DNA from: Bacteroidota bacterium
GTDB taxonomy: Bacteria > Bacteroidota > Bacteroidia > Chitinophagales > Chitinophagaceae
DNA: 9,170 bases
NCBI GenBank assembly: GCA_023386855.1
Contig: JAEWIW010000193.1
Span: 1 to 9,170 of the forward strand
Direction of reading: 5' to 3'
Part shown: in pieces, positions 1-5,324 of the stretch
Layout of the letters: every line of letters begins with the position of its first letter
How positions within the stretch are numbered: the first letter of the stretch is position 1
Position numbers and translations under genes: made by a program
The notes under the pieces: model-generated
The model's input: only the letters and a program-made list of their open reading frames with translations
Told to the model about the DNA's origin: nothing
The model's database searches: none

Positions 1-1
1 A

Positions 2-307
2 GATTATACTGATCTTCTTTTGCCAAAAAAAGATACCAGTTTGACCGTAGAGTTTGTATTTAAACAACCCGAAACCTTTGATGTGCTGATGTTACAGGAA
101 AATATCCGCAAAGGTCAGCGCATTGAATCCTTCGTGCTGGAAACTTATGAAAACGGCAAATGGAAAGAGATCGCCAGGGGCACAACAGTAGGATACAAGC
201 GTCTTTTGCGTTTTGATCCTGTTCATTCAAATAAGGCAAGGTTAAGAATTCTTTCATCACGTTTAACACCTTACCTCGCAGAGGCAGGGCTATACCTTCA
301 GAAATAA
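2..307 (+). CDS. Alpha-L-fucosidase (GH29), C-terminal fragment
   Basis: This reading frame is open from the left edge and ends at TAA 305-307, so only about 101 C-terminal residues are visible. They match the beta-sandwich tail common in bacterial GH29 fucosidases: a FDVLMLQENIRKGQRIESF stretch followed by ETYENGKWKEIARGTTVGYKR and a closing RLRILSSRLTPYLAEAGLY strand. The family hydrolyses terminal alpha-L-fucose from glycans, usually in the periplasm. The catalytic Asp and the acid/base lie upstream of the window and cannot be checked. A TTG at 20 is an internal Leu codon, not a start, because the frame continues upstream. The gene precedes the GH20 gene by 41 bp on the same strand with no terminator-like hairpin between them, so co-transcription is likely. 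The tail alone could belong to another F5/8-like carbohydrate enzyme, but the GH29 match is good. Confidence 0.82.
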   Translation, partial: DYTDLLLPKKDTSLTVEFVFKQPETFDVLMLQENIRKGQRIESFVLETYENGKWKEIARGTTVGYKRLLRFDPVHSNKARLRILSSRLTPYLAEAGLYLQK

Positions 308-348
308 CTTTTCAAATAACTAAAACAGAATAAGAATAAATCTAAATC

Positions 349-2649
349 ATGAATATAAGATTACTGGCTTTAATGCTTGTCTTGTCGGTTTTTTCAAATG
401 CACAGGAACTGGTTTCCATTATTCCTGAACCAGTGAGCCTGGTAGTAAAAGAAGGTAGTTTTGTAATCGACAAAAACACTTCCATTACTTATAATGCTTC
501 AGTAAAAGATCTGAAAGCTGCTATTGATTTTTTCAATCAGCGGGTTGAATCACTTTCAGGTTATAGGTTACCCATAAATGGAAAAGCAAAGAAGATCATT
601 CAATTCAGCATTGGAAAAGATAATGAACTCGGCTCAGAAGGTTATACACTTAACGTAACACCTTCTTCAATGAAGATAAGTGCCAATACACCAGCAGGAC
701 TTATCTATGCAATGCAGTCGATTTTCCAGACACTGCCGGCTATTCGTACCAATGCCACCCTTTCAGTACCTGCTATGGAAATCAGGGATTATCCCCGCTT
801 TCAATGGAGGGGAATGCATCTTGATGTAAGCCGTCATTTCTTTTCCCCGGAATTGGTGAAATCATATATTGACCTGATGGCTACCTACAAAATGAACAGG
901 TTTCACTGGCATCTTGTGGATGACCAGGGATGGAGGATCGAGATCAAAAAATATCCAAAACTTACAGGCATTGGTGCATGGAGAGTTGATCATAATGATG
1001 AAGTATGGGGCGTAAGACCACAGGCTAAGGAAGGAGAGAAGCCAACCTATGGTGGGTATTATACACAGGAGCAGGTAAAAGAGATTGTAAATTATGCAGC
1101 CAAAAGAAATGTGACCATTGTTCCAGAAATTGAAATGCCCGGCCACGTGGCTTCCGCAATTGCCGCATACCCGCAGTTGAGTTGCACACAGCAACCACAA
1201 TTACCTATGACAGGTGGTAACTATTCCAACATTTCTTCGAATTACTGTCCGGGTAATGATTCCGTATTCACCTTCCTGCAGAATGTGCTTGATGAAGTAC
1301 TCACTTTATTTCCTTCGAAATACATTCATATTGGTGGGGATGAAGTAGATAAAACACCTTGGAAGAAATGTCCAAAATGTCAGGCAAGGATGAAGAAGGA
1401 AGGATTGAAGAACGAAGAAGAACTGCAAAGTTATTTTATAAAGAGAATGGAGAAGTATCTCATTAGTAAAAATAGAAAAATGATCGGGTGGGATGAGATC
1501 CTTGAGGGTGGTCTTGCCCCTGAAGCAACAGTGATGAGTTGGAGAGGTGAGGCAGGCGGAATTCATGCAGCCAAAATGGGTCATGATGTAGTGATGACAC
1601 CTGGATCTCCATTATATTTCGACCATTACCAGGCAGGGCCTGAAGGTGAACCTATGGCATTTGGCGGAATGAATACACTGAAAAAAGTGTATAGTTATGA
1701 ACCCATACCTAAAGAGCTCACTAAAGAAGAGGGAAAGTATGTACTTGGTGCACAGGCCAACCTGTGGACTGAATATATTACCACACGTGAACATGTTGAA
1801 TACATGGTATTGCCACGTATGCTTGCTCTTGCAGAAGTAGTGTGGAGTCCAAAGGAAGCCAGGGATTGGAAAGGGTTCAATGAAAGATTGAAATACCATT
1901 TCAAAGTCTTCGACCAGGAAGGCCTTCATTACAGTAAAGGGAATTTCAAAGTAGATATCAAGCCTGCTTCAGACAATGGAAAGTTAATGGTAGAATTATC
2001 GACCGAACAAAGCAACGCAATGATCTATTACACATTGGATGGAAGTTTGCCCGACATTAATTCCACCCTTTATGAAAAACCCATACAGGTCAATTCTTCT
2101 GTTGTATTGAAAGCCATGACGGCCATTGATGGAAAGATGATGGGACTTGTTCCTTCCTTTCAGCATTTCGTGATGCATAAGGCTATCGGGAGGGCAGTGG
2201 AATATACAAATCCAGTAAGCACTTATTATACTGCCGATGGTCCAAATTCATTAACGGATGGTGTAAGGGGAACAGGCGCTGTAGGGAAGTACTGGCATGG
2301 GTTCTCGGGTAAGGATGTTATTGCAACAATAGATTTGGGAAAAGAACAGGAGATCAGTTCCATTGCACTGGGAAGTCTTCAGCATACCCGCGACTGGATC
2401 TTTTTTCCTACACAGGTGAAGTTTGAACTGTCGGCCGATGGAAAATCTTTTAAAGAGGTAGCATTGGTGAAGAATGATATCAGTGTGCAGGAATCCAATT
2501 CCATACAAAAAGATTTTGAAGGAAAATTTCCAGCGCAGAAGGCAAGATTCATAAGAGTCACTGCCAAAGTTTTGGATGCCATTCCAAAAGGCCATCCCGG
2601 GGAAGGCAAACCCGCCTGGGTGTTTGTGGATGAGATAATAGTTAAGTAA
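349..2649 (+). CDS. Secreted beta-N-acetylhexosaminidase (GH20) with CHB_HEX_C-like and F5/8 type C domains
   Basis: This 766-residue exo-enzyme should remove terminal beta-linked GlcNAc or GalNAc by the substrate-assisted mechanism of GH20. Residues 1-18 form a Sec signal peptide (MNIRLLAL... with predicted cleavage SNA|QE), with no Cys for lipidation. Residues about 22-145 are the GH20b N-terminal domain, starting with IIPEPVSL. The catalytic barrel runs about 148-510: HWHLVDDQGWR (186-196), PEIEMPGH (259-266), the catalytic pair D331-E332 in HIGGDEV, IGWDEIL (379-385), MSWRG (396-400) and NLWTEY (471-476). Residues about 545-612 resemble the chitobiase C-terminal domain (YTLDGSLPD). Residues about 615-766 look like an F5/8 type C (discoidin) domain, probably glycan-binding. 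The ATG at 349 is chosen because it gives a complete signal peptide. It lies 41 bp behind the fucosidase, probably in one operon. Whether GlcNAc or GalNAc is preferred cannot be read from the sequence. Confidence 0.95.
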   Translation: MNIRLLALMLVLSVFSNAQELVSIIPEPVSLVVKEGSFVIDKNTSITYNASVKDLKAAIDFFNQRVESLSGYRLPINGKAKKIIQFSIGKDNELGSEGYTLNVTPSSMKISANTPAGLIYAMQSIFQTLPAIRTNATLSVPAMEIRDYPRFQWRGMHLDVSRHFFSPELVKSYIDLMATYKMNRFHWHLVDDQGWRIEIKKYPKLTGIGAWRVDHNDEVWGVRPQAKEGEKPTYGGYYTQEQVKEIVNYAAKRNVTIVPEIEMPGHVASAIAAYPQLSCTQQPQLPMTGGNYSNISSNYCPGNDSVFTFLQNVLDEVLTLFPSKYIHIGGDEVDKTPWKKCPKCQARMKKEGLKNEEELQSYFIKRMEKYLISKNRKMIGWDEILEGGLAPEATVMSWRGEAGGIHAAKMGHDVVMTPGSPLYFDHYQAGPEGEPMAFGGMNTLKKVYSYEPIPKELTKEEGKYVLGAQANLWTEYITTREHVEYMVLPRMLALAEVVWSPKEARDWKGFNERLKYHFKVFDQEGLHYSKGNFKVDIKPASDNGKLMVELSTEQSNAMIYYTLDGSLPDINSTLYEKPIQVNSSVVLKAMTAIDGKMMGLVPSFQHFVMHKAIGRAVEYTNPVSTYYTADGPNSLTDGVRGTGAVGKYWHGFSGKDVIATIDLGKEQEISSIALGSLQHTRDWIFFPTQVKFELSADGKSFKEVALVKNDISVQESNSIQKDFEGKFPAQKARFIRVTAKVLDAIPKGHPGEGKPAWVFVDEIIVK

Positions 2650-2650
2650 A

Positions 2651-2678
2651 GGACCGTGGACCGGGGACCGGGGACCGG
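2651..2678. repeat. Four tandem heptamers GGACCGG
   Basis: Beginning one base after the GH20 stop codon are four adjacent 7-bp units: GGACCGT (2651), then GGACCGG at 2658, 2665 and 2672. The array is much more GC-rich than the flanking genes. A further single GGACCGG sits at 2742-2748 inside the second 70-bp repeat. No coding role is supported. Confidence 0.85.
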
Positions 2679-2810
2679 GTGCTTGATCGGCTGGGTGCTT
2701 GATCGGCCGTCCCAAAGACCGCAGGTTCGTGGTATGGCAAGGGACCGGGTGTTTGATCGGCCAGGTGCTTGATCGGCCGTCCCAAGGACCGCAGGTCCGT
2801 GGTACGGCCC
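2671..2810. repeat. Two tandem 70-bp GC-rich repeats
   Basis: Unit 1 (2671-2740) and unit 2 (2741-2810) align without gaps; by eye 62 of 70 positions agree. Each unit contains two copies of a roughly 16-bp sub-repeat built on GGTGCTTGATCGGC (copies beginning 2677, 2693, 2747 and 2763). Unit 2 also contains the perfect short hairpin GGACC-GCA-GGTCC (2786-2798), which is degraded in unit 1. The minus strand is open across the block, but its translation simply follows the repeats (Pro/Arg/Ser-rich) and is not credible as a gene. The block fills the space between two convergent genes. Confidence 0.88.
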
Positions 2811-2843
2811 AGGACAATCTTGAAAAGGAATAGGAAAATCAAG

Positions 2844-2911
2844 TGATTAGTTATTAGTTATTAGTGATTAGTTTGAATTTCAACTAGTCACTAATCACTA
2901 GTCACTAATCA
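2844..2911. terminator. AT-rich heptamer hairpin between convergent genes
   Basis: The left arm is four heptamers (TGATTAG, TTATTAG, TTATTAG, TGATTAG; 2844-2871). The right arm, 2884-2911, is the reverse complement of four similar heptamers (TGATTAG/TGACTAG alternating). The arms agree at 24 of 28 positions, with a short TTTGAATTTCAA-type loop that can pair further. A fifth right-hand unit (2912-2918) reaches the first base of the helical-repeat gene's stop codon, 2918-2920 on the minus strand. The position between convergent genes suggests a bidirectional terminator or mRNA 3'-end stabiliser. There is no long T-run, so termination activity is inferred only; the hairpin itself is plain. Confidence 0.6.
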
Positions 2912-2917
2912 CTAACA

Positions 2918-4474
2918 CTATTCTTCCATCGCTCTTTTATTCTCCAAATATTTTGCATGGATCACTTCGCTCATGGTTTTTTCATAGAGCTTGCTTTCAA
3001 CCCATGATATAATATCGAGGTATGCGAAAGCCCTTGTTTCAAACCGGTTCTTTTCGAGGTGCTTTATTTTTTGCAGGAAGTTTTTAAACTCCTGCCTTAA
3101 TTTATGCCGGGATACATGAAACGATGCCCTGAGAAATTTGAACATTTCTTCTTCAACCACTGTAAGGTTTTGCATCCGGGCCATAAAACGATAAACCGAT
3201 TTGGTCAGTGATTCAATCAGCATATAGTTCCCCATTTCATAATGTGCCATCAGGTGCACCAGCCGCGCATAACATTGAAGATCGCTTCTCAGGTCAACGT
3301 TCTCATGAATGATGTTTTGCAGGTAATCGATGGAAGCGTCAAAGTCTCCACTTCCAAAATGCAGTATCGCAACCTTGTAATTAAATACCAGGTAGCGGTG
3401 TTTATCAAGGTAGATCCTGTATTCTTCAAGCTTTTCCTTGACAAAGGGAACCAGCTTTAGCCCCTGCCTGAAAGTGCCCGTCATGAGATGCTGGTTTAGC
3501 TTTGCACTATAGATATATACAAAACACTGCACTTTGAAATTATCGTGGTGCTGAACGATCTTAGAATTGGAGAAATTTTCAAAATGCTCCAGCACCTGGG
3601 CGAATTTTTTGTAGTTCCGAAGGTCGAAATGCGCATTCAGCAGGTTATGCAGGCCCTTAATATAATGGCCGGTTTCAGCATTGATCATTGCAGGCTGTTC
3701 ATGGAACAGGTCTACCCATTTCTGAACATACCGGTAATACATGAGGAAATCCTGCCTGATGAAACTATACCAGCCATAGCTTTGATAAAGGTATAGTCGC
3801 TCATAAAAATTGGTCAGCTCATGGGATCCGGGTGGTAGCTGTTCGCGGAAAAATTGCTTCACGTATTCCTCCTCCCGTTCATTACGTGCATGACCGTTCT
3901 TGACATAAAGGCTGTACAGCTGCATGGCAAGGTTCGACAACTGGGTAATCGTTCGTCTTCTTTCCTGGACGGCATTCGCTTCTTCTGCCAGGATATCCGC
4001 CTTATCCTGGATAGTGCGCGTTATATGAAGACTTTCGATCTTTTTTTCCAGTGATATCACCTGGATAAGGATAGTATCCTGGTGGTAATGGTAAGCCGAC
4101 TCCTTAACCTTTTCCAGGATCTTCACGCTCTGCATGTACAATCCCTTATAATAAAGAATCCGGGCATAATCGAGCTGCTCATTCAGCTCAATATCTATAT
4201 TGTCGGTTCGCTTCAGTAGCCTTAAGCTTGCCAGCAATTCTTTATATAAATGGGCCTTAATATTGGAAAGTTGGGGTTTTTCTATCCCACTTAATTTTTT
4301 GAGTAGAATGTTTTCATCATATTCCTTCATCCGGTCAATAGCATCGAAAACCTGGATGATCTTAAGGTCGGCCTTGGCGGAACTTCTCTTAATGTATAGC
4401 TTGAAATGACGTTTTTCGGACTTTTCCAGCGACCGGATCAATTGAAAAAGGAAGTCAGAAAAACGGTTGGCCAA
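2918..4474 (-). CDS. Helical-repeat (TPR-like) protein of unknown function
   Basis: This encodes a 518-residue, Leu/Tyr/Lys-rich, apparently all-helical cytoplasmic protein with no signal peptide or membrane segment. Helix pairs resembling degenerate tetratricopeptide repeats can be seen around residues 111-130 (GLYMQSVKILEKVKESAYHY), 286-302 (NYKKFAQVLEHFENFSN) and 375-392 (SGDFDASIDYLQNIIHEN). The first 80 residues form a charged helical region (LEKSEKRHFKLYIKR) that may be a separate module. No catalytic motif or DNA-binding domain is recognisable. The start is uncertain: the frame opens at a TGA at 4514-4516 and contains no ATG before Met49, so TTG at 4472-4474 is the best choice, giving an N-terminus of MANRFSDFLFQL. 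It is the only internal minus-strand gene, convergent with the first GH20 gene and divergent from the SMR gene, so its job cannot be inferred from operon context. TPR-like proteins usually act as protein-interaction scaffolds. Confidence 0.85.
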   Translation of the reverse strand: MANRFSDFLFQLIRSLEKSEKRHFKLYIKRSSAKADLKIIQVFDAIDRMKEYDENILLKKLSGIEKPQLSNIKAHLYKELLASLRLLKRTDNIDIELNEQLDYARILYYKGLYMQSVKILEKVKESAYHYHQDTILIQVISLEKKIESLHITRTIQDKADILAEEANAVQERRRTITQLSNLAMQLYSLYVKNGHARNEREEEYVKQFFREQLPPGSHELTNFYERLYLYQSYGWYSFIRQDFLMYYRYVQKWVDLFHEQPAMINAETGHYIKGLHNLLNAHFDLRNYKKFAQVLEHFENFSNSKIVQHHDNFKVQCFVYIYSAKLNQHLMTGTFRQGLKLVPFVKEKLEEYRIYLDKHRYLVFNYKVAILHFGSGDFDASIDYLQNIIHENVDLRSDLQCYARLVHLMAHYEMGNYMLIESLTKSVYRFMARMQNLTVVEEEMFKFLRASFHVSRHKLRQEFKNFLQKIKHLEKNRFETRAFAYLDIISWVESKLYEKTMSEVIHAKYLENKRAMEE

Positions 4475-4561
4475 AATGGATTCGGTTTTAAAAATGCAGA
4501 CCTGTAAAGGATTTCAGGGCATTATGCTTGTTTTTGCGATAATGATTAACGCTAAAACTTG

Positions 4562-4586
4562 AAAAAAAAGGGACCGTTACAGTCCC
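4562..4586 (-). terminator. Intrinsic terminator, minus strand
   Basis: Read on the minus strand, GGGACTG-TAA-CGGTCCC (4586 to 4570; five perfect GC-rich pairs plus a wobble and one inner pair) is followed directly by eight T (4569-4562). This is a textbook intrinsic terminator shape. No minus-strand protein gene ends here: the 5' end of the helical-repeat gene lies about 90 bp further on. The terminator would therefore stop transcripts that start within or beyond 4587-4886 and keep them out of that gene. Confidence 0.65.
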
Positions 4587-4594
4587 TAAATTTG
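4587..4594 (+). promoter_or_regulatory. Candidate Bacteroidota -7 box TAAATTTG
   Basis: TAAATTTG matches the TAnnTTTG -7 consensus of Bacteroidota primary-sigma promoters at every defined position. A TTG at 4559-4561 could be the -33 element, but the 25-bp spacing is longer than usual, so the upstream half is weak. Transcription would begin near 4600 and run toward the terminator at 4735-4763. Confidence 0.4.
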
Positions 4595-4628
4595 TACTGT
4601 CATTTGAAACGAACGTTGAACGAACAAA

Positions 4629-4735
4629 TGACAAGCAATCGTGTAGCAATCGTTAATGGCACAAAATTCGCTGAAGTATCAGCACAAGGTTTAAGATTCG
4701 AACTTTTTTTTATATGGCAAGCAATCGTTAGTGGC
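4629..4735. repeat. Three dispersed copies of AGCAATCGT
   Basis: AGCAATCGT occurs at 4634-4642, 4645-4653 and 4720-4728. The third copy is a composite: its left side extends as ATGRCAAGCAATCGT, shared with 4629-4643 (one mismatch), and its right side as AGCAATCGTTARTGGC, shared with 4645-4660 (one mismatch). This pattern fits an 11-bp tandem duplication in the left pair and a separate unduplicated copy at the right, just before the terminator stem. Confidence 0.7.
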
Positions 4736-4763
4736 CCGCTGTTTCTACAGTGGGTTTTTTTTT
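4735..4763 (+). terminator. Strong intrinsic terminator, plus strand
   Basis: CCCGCTGT (4735-4742) pairs with ACAGTGGG (4747-4754) over eight pairs including one G-T wobble, around a TTCT loop, and nine T follow (4755-4763). The nearest upstream plus-strand protein gene ends at 2649, so this terminator must serve a short transcript starting in this intergenic region. Confidence 0.78.
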
Positions 4764-4886
4764 GTTTTGATTAGGCGAATATATGGTTACAGCAATAACC
4801 CGCAAAATTTTATTTTTTTTTAACTTCCCCCGATAGCGGTTGTGTGCTGGGAAGTACACTTTGACTGGATTTTTAAATTTCTCCAC
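4764..4886. other. SMR gene 5' region with no firm feature
   Basis: These 123 bp lie between the plus-strand terminator and the SMR start. They contain an AT-rich T9 tract (4812-4820 region) and TACACTTTG at 4855-4863, one base too long between TA and TTTG to match the -7 consensus. I looked for guanidine riboswitch hallmarks (paired hairpins with ACGR loops for the mini-ykkC type) and did not find them. A GTG at 4842 opens the frame but would add a 15-residue tail unlike the family. Confidence 0.4.
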
Positions 4887-5210
4887 ATGAACTGGCTTAT
4901 TCTGATCATTGCAGGGCTATTTGAAGTTGGTTTTACCACCTGCCTGAGCAAGGCAAAGGAAACAAATGGCACCGAATCCTGGCTCTGGCTGGCAGGTTTC
5001 TTTATCAGCCTCACCCTGAGTATGGTTCTCCTGTATAAAGCCACCCAAACCCTTCCTATGGGCACTGCTTATGCAGTGTGGACAGGCATTGGGGCAGTTG
5101 GGACCGTTATTACCGGGATCCTTTTTTTCAGGGAGCCTACCGACTTCTGGAGGATATTTTTCATTATAACACTTATTGGTTCCATCGTTGGTTTGAAAGC
5201 GGTTGGATAA
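4887..5210 (+). CDS. sugE: Small multidrug resistance (SMR) transporter, SugE/Gdx type
   Basis: This encodes a 107-residue inner-membrane protein of the expected SMR length with four hydrophobic helices (about 2-20, 31-50, 58-78 and 85-104). SMR proteins work as dual-topology dimers exchanging protons for small cations. Glu13 in GLFEVG corresponds to the essential proton/substrate glutamate. LPMGTAYAVWTGIGAVGT (about residues 57-74) is the signature of the SugE/Gdx branch, whose characterised members export guanidinium; related members move quaternary ammonium compounds. The first helix is atypical: EVGFTTCLSKAKE replaces the usual EVxWAxxLKY, so the substrate is uncertain. The ATG at 4887 is chosen over GTG 4842 because it gives the standard N-terminus MNWLILIIAGLFEV. 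The gene stands alone behind a structured intergenic region and 114 bp before the pirin gene. The last eight codons lie in a 27-bp sequence exactly repeated downstream. Confidence 0.9.
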   Translation: MNWLILIIAGLFEVGFTTCLSKAKETNGTESWLWLAGFFISLTLSMVLLYKATQTLPMGTAYAVWTGIGAVGTVITGILFFREPTDFWRIFFIITLIGSIVGLKAVG

Positions 5211-5267
5211 ACATGAATTTACCGGTAATATCTTTCGATGCCATCGTTGGTTTGAAAGCGGTTGGAT
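5182..5267. repeat. Exact 27-bp direct repeat at the SMR gene 3' end
   Basis: The 27 bp at 5182-5208 recur without mismatch at 5241-5267, separated by 32 bp. Copy 1 encodes the transporter's C-terminus IVGLKAVG and the T and preceding base context of its TAA. Copy 2 is out of frame relative to the gene (59-bp offset) but sits in a short frame from ATG 5213, MNLPVISFDAIVGLKAVG, ending in TGA. That 18-codon frame is more likely a by-product of the duplication than a gene. The rest of 5211-5324 shows nothing else I can support. Confidence 0.9.
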
Positions 5268-5324
5268 GAGGGGAGCAGTCTATAAACTGGCCTGGTTTTT
5301 TGTATTTTTTGCGAAATCCCATGA

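Larger units (their letters stand above)
4600..4763 (+). ncRNA. Candidate structured small RNA (about 160 nt)
   Basis: This region has a promoter-like box at its left end and a strong intrinsic terminator at its right end, with no convincing protein gene between. The first predicted stem starts at about the inferred transcription start: TGTCATTTG (4598-4606) pairs perfectly with CAAATGACA (4625-4633). A second hairpin is GCTGA-AGTA-TCAGC (4670-4683). A third is AAGGTT/AACTTT (4686-4691 with 4701-4706) running into a T8 tract ending at 4710, which may be an early termination point. A 48-codon frame from ATG 4629 to TAG 4772-4774 also exists. It reads through the terminator hairpin and has a Phe-rich tail from the T-runs, so it is unlikely to be a protein. 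I do not recognise the RNA: it lacks the 4.5S RNA tetraloop motif and tmRNA ends. A leader or attenuator for the downstream SMR gene is an alternative. Confidence 0.4.

Noticed and set aside
2251..2842. Minus-strand open frames of 188 and 66 codons covering the GH20 gene end and the repeat block
   Set aside because: They lie antisense to a confidently assigned gene and translate the GC-rich repeats into Pro/Arg/Ser-rich sequence with internal periodicity; no domain or start context supports them.
4598..4633. Guanidine-II (mini-ykkC) riboswitch, suggested by two ACGA motifs upstream of the SugE-type gene
   Set aside because: The two ACGA motifs lie together inside one large loop and not each in the loop of its own short hairpin, and the strong terminator downstream separates them from the transporter gene without an evident switching partner.
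4686..4706. tRNA T-arm-like sequence around ATTCGAAC
   Set aside because: The TTCGAA core resembles a T-loop, but no acceptor, D or anticodon stems can be formed around it, so it is not a tRNA or tmRNA end.
4559..4774. Plus-strand frame of 71 codons (or 48 codons from ATG 4629)
   Set aside because: It crosses the hairpins and the T-runs of the terminator, giving a Phe-rich tail, and matches no family I know. It is better explained as a non-coding structured region, though conservation of the part from ATG 4629 should be tested.
4842..4886. GTG at 4842 as the start of the SMR transporter
   Set aside because: It would add 15 hydrophilic and aromatic residues before the conserved MNWLILIIAG start, which is unlike the family and would disturb first-helix insertion.
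5213..5269. Small 18-codon gene ending in the same residues as the transporter
   Set aside because: Its coding resemblance comes wholly from the 27-bp DNA duplication; there is no independent evidence of translation.
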